Shown piece after piece: positions 1-6,925 of a DNA stretch of 15,250 nucleotides. Source of the DNA: Deltaproteobacteria bacterium (GTDB lineage Bacteria > Desulfobacterota > DSM-4660 > Desulfatiglandales > Desulfatiglandaceae); the NCBI GenBank assembly GCA_011051075.1, contig DREN01000446.1, positions 1-15,250 of the forward strand. The letters are read 5' to 3'. The first letter of the stretch is position 1; every line of letters begins with the position of its first letter. The position numbers and the translations under genes were made by a program. The notes below the pieces were generated by a model. It was not told the DNA's origin. It saw nothing but the letters and a program-made list of their open reading frames with translations, and ran no database searches.

Positions 1-338
1 TAACCATTCTGACCGGCGCCAGATCAATGAAGAGGGCCTCTTTTTGTAACCCCCATAGCCAGATCATTTACAAGCCTTGCCTGTGCGCCTGTTCAGATAA
101 AGCCATGAGAGGGCTCGTTAATATGGTCCCCTTCAAATCCCATATTCCTTTCCGGGGGAACCCCCTGTGCCCTAATCCCGCCTGAGCGGGGCGAAGGGCT
201 TTTGGTCCCGGATTTATTGAAATGTTACGATTTAATGGCTTAACTATCTATAAATATTCATTTCTCATGATACATTATTCCAACATTCCAATTGTAAGCA
301 AAGCAAACTAAGTTCAGGTAAAGGAAGGGAAGGGTTTC
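1..338. other. Non-coding leader with short palindromes and AT-rich upstream region
   Basis: I see no convincing gene here. At 30-42 a 5 bp stem (AAGAG/CTCTT, loop GGC) is followed by a short T run and could be a weak terminator for a gene left of the window. A GC hairpin lies at 177-190 (CCCGC/GCGGG, loop CTGA), and a G5/C5 dyad at 154-165. From about 211 to 300 the sequence turns AT-rich, as expected for a promoter of the gene at 339. TTGAAA at 217-222 and TATAAA at 249-254 are recognisable boxes but are 26 nt apart, too far for a standard sigma-70 pair, so no promoter is called. A purine-rich ribosome binding site (AAGGAAGGGAAGGG, 321-334) precedes the ATG at 339. Confidence 0.5.
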
Positions 339-1112
339 ATGGACTACGAAACACTGGAGTACGAGACGGTGGAGGACGGCATAGGGATCCTCTCCCTTAA
401 CCGCCCCCGCAGGTATAACACGGTCAACGCTAAAATGGCCGAAGAGTTGGAGGCCTTCTGGCGAGAGCGGCTTTACGACCTTGACACCCACGTAATCATC
501 CTGAGGGGAAACGGGAACAAGCACTTCTGCGCCGGCCTGGACATGAAGGCGGTCATGAAGATCATGCCTGGGATGGATACGGATATGTTTTACAGGTTCC
601 AGGCCCGGTTGGCGCGTCTCAACCTTGCCATGCGCCAGGCGCCCCAGCCCGTCATCTGCGCCGTCCACGGCGCGGCCGTGGGCCTTGGTTTCAGCTTTGC
701 CCTCGCGTCCGACGTGAGGATCATAAGCGATGACTCCCGTTTTTCCGCGGCCTACATCAACATAGGTCTTGGCGGCGCTGACATGGCGTGCAGCTATTTC
801 CTGCCCCGTCTCATGGGGGCTGGAAGGGCCTACGAGTTCATGCTCACAGGGAACTTCATGTCAGCGGAGGATGCCCTTTCCCTGGGCCTTGCCAGCCGCG
901 TGGTGGCACGCGATCAGCTTATGGATACGGCCCTGGAACTGGCCCGCACAATGAACGGCAAGAACCCCATGGGCCTCCGTCTGACCAAGGAGGCCATCAA
1001 TATGAACATTGACGCGGGGGGCCTGGAGCAGGCCCTAAATATGGAAGACAGAAACCAGACCCTCCTGGTCCTGCGTGGAAAGCTGGGACAAAAGACCGGC
1101 AGGTATTTCTGA
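339..1112 (+). CDS. Enoyl-CoA hydratase/isomerase (crotonase) family protein, likely not a classical hydratase
   Basis: This is a 257-residue cytosolic crotonase-fold protein, normal length for the family, which acts on acyl-CoA thioesters. The two oxyanion-hole segments are visible: HFCAGLDMKAVM (residues 62-73) and VHGAAVGLGFSFALASDVRI (109-128). The C-terminal region GNFMSAEDALSLGLASRVV (171-189) is also typical. The two catalytic glutamates of rat mitochondrial hydratase (in GGGCELA and QPEI) align to Ser119 and Asn141, so water addition by the usual mechanism is unlikely. Asp148 in GLGGADMA aligns with the catalytic Asp of delta3,5-delta2,4-dienoyl-CoA isomerase (GLAADVG, by recollection), so isomerase activity on a dienoyl-CoA is a reasonable inference. 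The ATG at 339 has a strong purine-rich ribosome binding site 4-8 nt upstream. The gene stands alone: no neighbour is a beta-oxidation gene. Family call is firm; reaction and substrate are not. Confidence 0.9.
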   Translation: MDYETLEYETVEDGIGILSLNRPRRYNTVNAKMAEELEAFWRERLYDLDTHVIILRGNGNKHFCAGLDMKAVMKIMPGMDTDMFYRFQARLARLNLAMRQAPQPVICAVHGAAVGLGFSFALASDVRIISDDSRFSAAYINIGLGGADMACSYFLPRLMGAGRAYEFMLTGNFMSAEDALSLGLASRVVARDQLMDTALELARTMNGKNPMGLRLTKEAINMNIDAGGLEQALNMEDRNQTLLVLRGKLGQKTGRYF

Positions 1113-1223
1113 TCTGGTTGAACGTTGACGTGAAGTGTGCCCTTGGCCCTTTCCATGCGCGGTTTGTGAGGGTAGCGCTACCTGATTCTTGACCTATGGA
1201 TGAGAGGTGAGATTAAGACGACT

Positions 1224-1241
1224 GTGCGGCTGAAGCCGCAC
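1224..1241. repeat. REP-like GC hairpin
   Basis: A perfect 7 bp stem, GTGCGGC/GCCGCAC, with loop TGAA. No T run follows (next bases CTACATTAA), so it does not look like an intrinsic terminator. Its form, a GC-rich stem with conserved CCTACA shoulder, matches bacterial REP-type intergenic palindromes. Only one copy is in the window, so repeat status rests on its resemblance to that class. Confidence 0.45.
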
Positions 1242-1493
1242 CTACATTAATGTCATTATTGATGTTATCCTATTACTACAGCGAATCATTGATGTTTAAC
1301 TTTTCGGCCAATTTCAGGCGTTTTTTGCGGGGCGATCTATAAGCAACAAGATTTCGTTTGAGGTGGTATTGAACAATTTCCATTGCGCCTTCCACTGATA
1401 GGGATCTGAGGGGCAACATCACGGATAACAGTCTCCGAACCATGTGTGGGGTCAACAGTAAACAAGCGGGGACATCCTTAAATATTATAGGTT

Positions 1494-1614
1494 TTCAGAT
1501 AATTAATTTCATCCCGCTTTCAGCGGGACCAGAGGGAGGAATCCGAGTAAGTCGCACAGATTAGCACGTCGTCGAGGATTCCGACCGATAACGCAGTGAA
1601 ATTATTTATCTGAA
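1494..1614. repeat. 121 bp folded inverted-repeat element (MITE- or RNA-like)
   Basis: An outer 18 nt inverted repeat, 1494-1511 (TTCAGATAATTAATTTCA) against 1597-1614, matches at 17 of 18 positions. Directly inside is a perfect hairpin at 1512-1528 (TCCCGCT/AGCGGGA, loop TTC). A second nested pair follows, GGAATCC (1538-1544) with GGATTCC (1576-1582). The whole can fold as an outer stem carrying two inner arms. No coding potential is seen. The layout fits a small non-autonomous inverted-repeat element or a structured RNA; there is no transposase, promoter or obvious target-site duplication to decide between them. Confidence 0.6.
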
Positions 1615-1740
1615 GTTCATACAATAACTATAGGGGCCTGGGGGAGAAAAAACTCTGACGGAGAAAAGGAAGCATTCGACCTCCTCTCCATTTCGTTCCG
1701 GTACGAATCCTCCCTTTCTCCTTGCCTGCTTGCTGCTGCT

Positions 1741-2108
1741 CTACTGACCTAAAAAAAAGGCAAAGCGGAACCCCAGGTAGCCGTCCCGGCCGACCGGCAG
1801 TTCCTGGCGTAGCCGTTCCAGCCCCCTCCCCGGTACACGCGGCGCGAGCCTGAGGAGGGACCAGTAGGATCGGTCACTGGCCCGGACGGGTACTTCCCGT
1901 ACCAGTCCTGGCACCACTCCCACACGTTGCCGTGCATGTCGTACAGGCCCCAGGCGTTGGGGGAAAATCTCCCCACAGGAACGGTAGTCCTTCGATACTC
2001 CCCCTTGGGGCAGCCTGACAGGGGGTAGTTTCCATTGTAGTTGGCCTGATCCGTTGAAAGGCACCTCCCAAAGGAAAAAGGCGTGTAAGAAAACCCCATG
2101 AATACCAT
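1741..2108 (-). pseudogene. Remnant of FGE-sulfatase (SUMF1-like) domain protein, C-terminal part
   Basis: The frame ending at 1749 reads as the C-terminal half of a formylglycine-generating-enzyme-like domain: [21 protein letters not shown], then [45 protein letters not shown] and ARNCRSA. These are hallmark segments of the family, whose members modify sulfatases or act as ligand-binding domains. The N-terminal half is missing: upstream sequence runs into a non-coding repeat at about 2120. The end is also broken. The typical tail, [14 protein letters not shown], is in another frame and stops at 1741, so a frame change or small deletion occurred after CRSAG (around 1790-1800). The 119 residues in frame are under half a usual domain, and no ribosome binding site precedes the first ATG. 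This is a dead fragment, not a functional enzyme. Confidence 0.85.
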
Positions 2109-2119
2109 CCGTTACCATA

Positions 2120-2342
2120 GAACTAAAGCGGGGTTGTTGCCAAGACAGCGTCAAAGCCGGCGCAAATGTGGTGATATAACGCAAGTTGAAGAGAAGGGAC
2201 TCTCACGCAAAGGCGCCAAGTCGCCAGATTTTCCCCTTTGTCCTTTGCGAGCTTTGCGCGAAGATTTCAGAAGCCGTCTATACCTGCATGATTTCAACCT
2301 GTTATTAGCAAGCATAACGTGGCCCTGCGGTTATGCCCCCTT
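2120..2342 (+). repeat. Dispersed palindromic repeat, copy 1
   Basis: About 220 bp that recurs, diverged and in reverse orientation, at about 4326-4556. Shared blocks include ATATAACGCAAGTTGAAGAG followed by AAGGGACTCTCACGC (2175-2209 here), the GGCGCCAAGTCGC core, CCTTTGCGAGCTTTGCGCG, and GATTTCAACCTGTTAT near the right end. The unit is partly self-complementary (CGCAAAGGCGC against GCGCAAAGCTCGC). It contains no convincing gene; short open frames across it are by-products. Sequences of this type are common intergenic repeats in environmental proteobacterial genomes (recollection). It starts where the FGE-like fragment ends and stops where the ATPase remnant begins. Confidence 0.75.
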
Positions 2343-2857
2343 ATTCTGCTTGCCAAGATGCTGATTTGCACGGTAAATTGACAGGCAGGTTTAAGAGAAC
2401 CCTGCAAAATCGGTTGCCAGAGACCAGCTTCTTCCTTTTTGGGCCGAGGCAGGCGGGCAAGACGACCCTGCTTAACGACCAAAAACCTCACCTCATTATC
2501 GACCTTCTCGACCCTGAACTTCAGTTGTCCTACAACAAGACCCCGAACCTTTTAAGGCAGCAGATAGATGATCTACCCCCTGGGAGAGGGTACAGGATCC
2601 TGACCGACGAAATCCAGCGGGTCCCGAGACTTCTTGATATTGTTCATGCCCTTATGGAGAAGAGGCCTGATCTTCAGTTTATCATGTGCGGCTCCTCCGC
2701 TCGCAACCTGCGCCGCGGGGCCTCCAATCTTCTCGGAGGAAGGGCCCTATATGGTACAACGCATCCATTACTCCTGACGAGGAACCAGACGCCACCTCCG
2801 GAAGACACACTGCTCGGTCCACTGGACGATCCCGGGCCGCACCGGATCGTTCCCTGA
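2333..2857 (+). pseudogene. Truncated AAA_14/DUF4143-type ATPase
   Basis: This is the N-terminal ATPase part of an AAA_14 + DUF4143 protein, a widespread family of roughly 380-420 residues with no settled function. Walker A is GPRQAGKTTLL (37-47), Walker B ILTDEIQ (89-95), and the family signature GSSARNLRRGASNLLGGRAL lies at 120-139. After GGRALYGTTHP the frame loses family character. Reading one frame over near 2770 gives TPDEEPDAT, which resembles the expected HPLTPDEL stretch, so a frameshift is likely there. The whole DUF4143 half is absent. The first residues after the ATG at 2333 overlap the dispersed repeat and are probably not native; homology starts near FKRTLQNRLPET (about 2390). 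The 3' end overlaps a convergent frame. It is very likely non-functional. Confidence 0.8.
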
Positions 2858-3808
2858 CATGGTCAGACTGCTGATAATGGGAACCCCGTGGATCTTCTCG
2901 TACCTGTTCTGCCAGCGTTGCTTGGAGATCAAACCGCCCCCCGGACCGTAGGTATCAACGGTTGAACCGGTGACAAGCCAGCGCCCGTCTTTCTTCACGT
3001 ACTGGTACCGGATGGTGTTCCTCATACCCTTGAGGGAGTGCTGGATAACGTGATCGATCCTAAAATCCCCTGAGATGATCCACTGCATGCTCTTTATGCC
3101 CTTGGCCGGATCCCTGGGCACGAACTGCATCTGATATCCAGGGCCGGTTTTCCTGGTGGTGACAGAGCTTAAACGGCACATATCCATGATCCCCTCCAGG
3201 GCTGAGGCCTGGAGCATCTGCTCAAGGCGGGTCATGTAGGGCTCCATGGCGGCCGAGGAGATATGCGCGATGCTGATCCGCACCTCACCCCGCTCCAGTT
3301 TCATATCACCATCGGCATCTTTCCAGGCGTAACCGAGGCGGCCACGGAGAGGCTGGGCCACCGGAGGCGTGACCGTCACGTGGATGGTACACCGGGCGCT
3401 CCGAAACCGCCTCAGCAGAAAATCCATACCCATCTGCCGCCCTACCAGTTCCGGAATGATCCAGGTGGAAAGGGCGTCCCATTGCGGGGTTGTAATCGCT
3501 GTCAGCCCCTGTCCTGGCAGTGGGCGCGATGGGGGAGAGGGTGGCGCGGATTTTGAGACCGGAGCGGAGACCGCAGCCATCTTACTGGTCAAAGGGATTG
3601 GCACGGGCCGGTCCGTGGTCGGCGAACCCGTGGAAGACCGGGATTCCGTTACCGCCCCGCTTTTTGAGGCAGGGATCTCCGCCTTCAGGCGGGCATCATC
3701 AAGCTGTTCAATGGGAGGGGCCGGGGATTCTCCATCCACTCCCACGTCTCTGGGGATGGAAACCCCGGGATCGGTGGGTCCCTGGACAGCCGGTCCTATA
3801 ACCGGCAC
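2768..3808 (-). CDS. C-terminal part of a probable lipoprotein: proline-rich linker plus unknown domain
   Basis: A 346-residue frame from a GTG at 3808, probably the continuation of the SH3b lipoprotein just upstream. Its first ~125 residues are Pro/Ser/Thr-rich linker without a signal peptide. From about residue 125 (PQWDALSTWIIPELVGRQMG) to 330 a folded region follows, with alternating strands such as TIRYQYVKKDGRWLVTGSTV that recall a LolA/lipoprotein-sorting type sheet; I do not recognise the family with confidence. The in-frame sequence upstream of the GTG (REPRATEKP) stays linker-like and open back to the G run at about 3836-3840. No ribosome binding site precedes the GTG at a useful distance. 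So this is best read as half of a single ~487-residue secreted lipoprotein broken by one extra base. The last ~30 residues overlap the ATPase remnant and may not be native. Confidence 0.6.
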   Translation of the reverse strand: MPVIGPAVQGPTDPGVSIPRDVGVDGESPAPPIEQLDDARLKAEIPASKSGAVTESRSSTGSPTTDRPVPIPLTSKMAAVSAPVSKSAPPSPPSRPLPGQGLTAITTPQWDALSTWIIPELVGRQMGMDFLLRRFRSARCTIHVTVTPPVAQPLRGRLGYAWKDADGDMKLERGEVRISIAHISSAAMEPYMTRLEQMLQASALEGIMDMCRLSSVTTRKTGPGYQMQFVPRDPAKGIKSMQWIISGDFRIDHVIQHSLKGMRNTIRYQYVKKDGRWLVTGSTVDTYGPGGGLISKQRWQNRYEKIHGVPIISSLTMSGNDPVRPGIVQWTEQCVFRRWRLVPRQE

Positions 3809-3815
3809 AGGCTTC

Positions 3816-4232
3816 TCAGTGGCCCGGGGCTCCCTCCCCCTTTTCAGTTTTGCCTCCCACGGTCTCAGTCAGATGGGCGCGCTGGTCAACATCCCCCACA
3901 TAACGGCCGTAGACCCACCCCTCCCTGCCGGAGCCGGTAAGCACCCTCAGCCATCGCCCCTGTGTTGACTGGACCGTCAAGAGGTCACCCTTCTTGAGTA
4001 CGGCCTTTATCCTGGCCCTGGTGGTAGGGCCCTGCCGCAGGTTCAGGCGGTGTGCGGTAACAACCCGCTGGGTTCCCGGGCTTACATGGGTCTGCTCTAC
4101 CGGCAGATACGGCTCTGCGGTCTGATGCCTTCCCCCGCAACCCGCCAGAAAGACTGATATGAAAAGAATGATTATCCACCCTGTTCCACTGAGGTCCTTC
4201 TTCCGGCTACCTTTTGTATAACTCTTTCCCAT
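3816..4232 (-). CDS. SH3b-domain lipoprotein (N-terminal part, probably frameshifted)
   Basis: A 138-residue frame with a clear lipoprotein signal: a basic N-terminus (KGSRKK), a hydrophobic stretch WIIILFISVFL, and lipobox LAGC with the acylated Cys at residue 32. A bacterial SH3 domain follows at about 56-115 (VTAHRLNLRQGPTTRARIKAVLKKGDLLTV, split here as N-terminal strand and core, ending GREGWVYGRYV). Such domains bind peptidoglycan or envelope partners. The protein should sit anchored in the periplasm. The frame ends abruptly at GEGAPGH; one base earlier in register the sequence continues as REPRATEKPVPVIGP into the next gene. The AAAAGGGGG run at about 3836-3844 (minus strand) is the natural place for a one-base insertion, real or from sequencing. 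The upstream ribosome binding site is weak. Confidence 0.75.
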   Translation of the reverse strand: MGKSYTKGSRKKDLSGTGWIIILFISVFLAGCGGRHQTAEPYLPVEQTHVSPGTQRVVTAHRLNLRQGPTTRARIKAVLKKGDLLTVQSTQGRWLRVLTGSGREGWVYGRYVGDVDQRAHLTETVGGKTEKGEGAPGH

Positions 4233-4725
4233 GGCGTAGGATCAAGGATATGAGGCAATAGGCTGCCAAAAACCGGCCTTGCGTGAGACAAGAATGGCCA
4301 GGACTCCTTCCCATGTCAATGGAAAGGGAGGCAACACACAGGGAAACGTCATTATTGCAGATAACAGGTCGAAATCATGTTGGTATAGGCGACTTCTAAA
4401 ATTCTCGCGCAAAGCCGCGAAGCTCGCAAGGAACAAAAGGGAAAGCTTTGCGACTTGGCGCCGCTGCGTGAGAGTCCCTTCTCTTCAACTTGCGTTATAT
4501 CTCCACATTTACGTCCACTTTGACGTGGCCCTGGGGACCACCCGCAATTTCTTGACAAACTTCGTCCCCCAGTGATAAAGGTCCTTTTCAAGGAAGGCTG
4601 TAATTTCTGAAAAACTCGGAGCGTTTTCCAGGGACCCGCGCCCATCTCTCCCTGGCAGGGCCCGATCAAGGCCGTCAGAGCCGCGCCACCCAACGCCGTA
4701 ATCTCAGACCGGGGAGGTACACCCC
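4233..4725. other. Intergenic region with repeat copy 2 and a ribosome binding site
   Basis: This divergent spacer lies between the SH3b lipoprotein (-) and the 4726 gene (+). It contains the inverted copy of the dispersed repeat (about 4326-4556). From 4560 to 4700 I see no gene and no clear sigma-70 promoter. A strong ribosome binding site GGGGAGGT (4711-4718) sits 7 nt before the ATG at 4726. Confidence 0.55.
4326..4556 (-). repeat. Dispersed palindromic repeat, copy 2 (inverted relative to copy 1)
   Basis: The reverse complement aligns over its length to 2120-2342, with many substitutions and a few small indels. The best-conserved block is GGGACTCTCACGC preceded by ATATAACGCAAGTTGAAGAG (about 4466-4503). 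The internal CGCAAAGCCGCGAAGCTCGCAAGGA arm corresponds to the copy 1 arm near 2246-2266. It is about 2.0 kb from copy 1, and the two face each other around the ATPase remnant and the broken lipoprotein. No transposase or terminal duplication is visible, so it is a passive repeat rather than the edge of a recognised insertion sequence. Confidence 0.75.
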
Positions 4726-5652
4726 ATGGAGAAGGACTTTCACTACTACCTGATCTACGCCGTCTCAAAGATAACCGGCCATGAAAAGGCCCATACAATC
4801 GCCCTTTCATCCCAGTTTGTGGACGACAACAACGAGGGACAGTTCTCCATAGACGAAAGACCCGCCCCCTTCCCTGAAAAGATCCGCTCCAACGGGGGAC
4901 ATTACTATCCCATAATGACCCAGTCCCTGTCAACCAGGTCCCTGGACCCCTATGTCCAGAAGTACGTTTACGTGCCCTTCCACTTTATCCCGGGTGACAA
5001 CTCCGTGGTTATCGATGGGAAGAGAAATCCCTTCAGCACAACACCGGGAAGTCCCAACGCGAGGGTCCTCCTTAAAAAGGCCCTTGCAAGCGACAATCCC
5101 TACCGGATCGGCATAGCCCTTCACTCCTACGCGGACACATGGTCACATCAGAACTTCACAGGTCTTCATGAGGACTGGAACTCCATCTATCCCTGGTATA
5201 ACCTGTTCAAGTCCATTGTGCCCAACATCGGCCATGCCGAGGCGGGACACTCGCCCGATGTGATCTCAGACGACTGGACGGACAACCGTCTGGACCAGAG
5301 AACGATCATAAACAGAAAGAGGGCACTGGAGGCAACGGGCGAGATCTACAAGGCCATGCGGAGAAAATCGGGCTACGGCCCCTACTGGAAAGATGTAAAG
5401 AAGGACTTAAGGCGGATCATCAACGCCCGGGACTACGATGACCGCAAAAAGAAGATCGAGGATCTCCTGACAGAGAGCGGCCTTGAAAGAGCGCCAAAGT
5501 ACTCCAAGGACGACTGGATCGACCGGGCACTGGACAGGAGAGGAGAGGAGATAGTGATGCGGGACGGGTTTGAGGAAACAGACTGGTATCAATTTCATCA
5601 GGCTGCCAAGGCCCAGTTCGCCCTTGTGCTTGACCTGACCAAAGGGCTCTGA
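4726..5652 (+). CDS. DUF6765-like protein with a His/Asp-rich putative metal site
   Basis: A 308-residue soluble protein without signal peptide or membrane segment. It matches my recollection of the family named DUF6765, whose members start with (M)xKDFHYY and contain QFVDD and a HSYADTWSH block; function is unknown. Visible candidate metal ligands are H6, D33/D34, H86, the H133-xxx-D137-xxx-H141 motif, H170 and H175. The HxxxDxxxH spacing and helical character recall zinc-dependent phospholipase C/P1-nuclease folds, but that is only a resemblance. The ATG at 4726 has a strong ribosome binding site 7 nt upstream. It is the first gene of a compact cluster: the aminotransferase starts 2 nt after its stop, so the two are probably translated from one message. 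Confidence 0.75.
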   Translation: MEKDFHYYLIYAVSKITGHEKAHTIALSSQFVDDNNEGQFSIDERPAPFPEKIRSNGGHYYPIMTQSLSTRSLDPYVQKYVYVPFHFIPGDNSVVIDGKRNPFSTTPGSPNARVLLKKALASDNPYRIGIALHSYADTWSHQNFTGLHEDWNSIYPWYNLFKSIVPNIGHAEAGHSPDVISDDWTDNRLDQRTIINRKRALEATGEIYKAMRRKSGYGPYWKDVKKDLRRIINARDYDDRKKKIEDLLTESGLERAPKYSKDDWIDRALDRRGEEIVMRDGFEETDWYQFHQAAKAQFALVLDLTKGL

Positions 5653-5654
5653 TT

Positions 5655-6887
5655 ATGGGAAAAACAGACGAAATGAAGTGGAGCACCCTCTACTCTTCCC
5701 GCGTGGCTTCCATGGGGCATTCTGACGTTGCCGAGATGCTGAAACTATCTGAACGACCCGAGGTCATATCCTTTGCAGGGGGGCTCCCCGATCCGGCGGT
5801 CTTTCTCCTTGATGAGATCAAAGACATCTTTCAGGAGGTCCTCCGTGAAAGAGGGCGCGCGGCCCTGGGTTATGGACCCACACAAGGCATAGGCCCTTTC
5901 AGGGAATGGCTGGCAGAACGTATGACAGGGGCGAGCAGACCCACCAGGGTGACGGAATGCCTGGTGACAACGGGGGGAATCGCGGCCGTGGATCTGATCT
6001 GCAAGGTCCTCCTGGACCCGGGCGATGTTGTCATTGTGGGTGAACCCTCCTACCTGGCGGCGCTCCACGTCATAAGGAGTTATCAGGGCCGCTTCGCCGG
6101 AGTGCCCCTGGACGGGGAGGGGATGGAGCCGGATGCCCTGGCATCGGTCATCGGAGAGCTCAAGAACAGGTCGCTCCGTCCCAAGTTTATCTACCTGGTC
6201 CCTTCGTTTCAGAACCCTTCAGGGGTCACGATCCCGGAAGACCGGCGAAGGAAAATTGTTGAGATAGCGGCCCAGAACCATGTGCCGGTCGTAGAGGACG
6301 CCGCCTACCGTGACCTCCGCTTTGAAGGGGAGGCCCCGCCGCTCTTGGCGTCCCTGGATCCCTTGAACGTCATACATATCAACACCCTGTCAAAGACCTT
6401 CAACCCCGGTATCCGCATAGGCTGGGTCACCGGGCCTGAGCCGCTGATCGAGACCCTGGCACTGGCCAAACAGGGCCAGGACCAGTGCTCCACCACCATC
6501 GGTCAGTACGCTGCCCTGGCCTTTGCCACAAAGGGGCTCATTGACCGTCAGATAACCAGATCCGTTGAGATATACGCCCGCAAGAGGGACGCCATGCTCG
6601 CCGCATTGGACAAATACTTCCCTGAAGAGGCACGCTGGACAAGACCGGAAGGGGGTTTTTATGCCTGGATCACCCTGGCCGGGAAAATCGACACGGAAGC
6701 GCTCCTCCCCGTATGCATAGAGGCGGCATCGGTTGCCTTTGGCGCCGGTCCCTCCTTCTACCACAACCGCCAGGGAAAGGAACATATGAGGCTCTGCTAC
6801 AGCTACGTGCCCGAAGAACAGATCGAGGAGGGAATCCGCAGGCTTGGGGCCCTCCTCTCCGGGATCATGATCGGAGAAACGCCGTAG
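5655..6887 (+). CDS. PLP-dependent aminotransferase, class I/II (2-aminoadipate/LysN-like subgroup)
   Basis: A 410-residue fold-type I aminotransferase. Segments in order: SFAGGLPDP (near 35), GYGPTQGIGPFREWLAERM (about 73-91), TTGGIAAVDLICKVLLDPGD (PLP-phosphate region), VPSFQNPSGVTIPEDRR (the conserved Asn), VVEDAAYRDLRFEG (Asp and Tyr contacting PLP), and NTLSKTFNPGIRIGW with Lys247 as the Schiff-base lysine. HMRLCYSYV near the end supplies the substrate-carboxylate Arg. This pattern is that of the aminoadipate/valine-type and MocR-related group without the DNA-binding domain, so it transfers an amino group between an amino acid and a 2-oxo acid in the cytosol. The exact substrate cannot be read. 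The start at 5655 is 2 nt past the previous stop, implying translational coupling. Confidence 0.92.
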   Translation: MGKTDEMKWSTLYSSRVASMGHSDVAEMLKLSERPEVISFAGGLPDPAVFLLDEIKDIFQEVLRERGRAALGYGPTQGIGPFREWLAERMTGASRPTRVTECLVTTGGIAAVDLICKVLLDPGDVVIVGEPSYLAALHVIRSYQGRFAGVPLDGEGMEPDALASVIGELKNRSLRPKFIYLVPSFQNPSGVTIPEDRRRKIVEIAAQNHVPVVEDAAYRDLRFEGEAPPLLASLDPLNVIHINTLSKTFNPGIRIGWVTGPEPLIETLALAKQGQDQCSTTIGQYAALAFATKGLIDRQITRSVEIYARKRDAMLAALDKYFPEEARWTRPEGGFYAWITLAGKIDTEALLPVCIEAASVAFGAGPSFYHNRQGKEHMRLCYSYVPEEQIEEGIRRLGALLSGIMIGETP

Positions 6888-6913
6888 GGCCATGCCGTCA
6901 GCCCTCTTTACAT

Positions 6914-6918
6914 AGGAG
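6914..6918 (+). promoter_or_regulatory. Ribosome binding site fixing a GTG start at 6926
   Basis: AGGAG lies 7 nt before GTG 6926. The same frame is open back to 6713 inside the aminotransferase, but only the sequence from 6926 on resembles the PP-loop family, so this site decides the start. Confidence 0.8.
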
Positions 6919-6925
6919 TCTCCCG

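Larger units (their letters stand above)
1113..1740. other. Non-coding region rich in palindromes
   Basis: No open frame with protein-like content was found. The region holds a perfect 12 nt dyad GGTAGCGCTACC (1171-1182), a REP-like hairpin (1224-1241) and the folded inverted-repeat element at 1494-1614, the latter two listed separately. The rest is AT-richer than the flanking genes and looks like decayed or spacer sequence between the crotonase gene and the broken FGE-like gene. Confidence 0.5.

Noticed and set aside
258..668. 136-residue minus-strand open frame
   Set aside because: It is mostly antisense to the crotonase coding region and runs into AT-rich leader; no family resemblance.
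3830..3848. Programmed -1 frameshift at A AAG GGG
   Set aside because: The heptamer looks slippery, but joining the two lipoprotein frames needs a +1 shift (one extra base), so -1 slippage would not produce the fusion.
3369..3968. 199-residue plus-strand open frame
   Set aside because: It is antisense to the lipoprotein, has no recognisable motif and no ribosome binding site; the minus strand carries the signal peptide and SH3b domain.
2120..4556. Composite transposon bounded by the inverted repeats
   Set aside because: No transposase, no target-site duplication, and the repeats are strongly diverged; they look like passive intergenic repeats.
4352..4933. 193-residue minus-strand open frame
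   Set aside because: It crosses the dispersed repeat and the start of the strongly supported 4726 gene on the opposite strand; its composition is that of the repeat.
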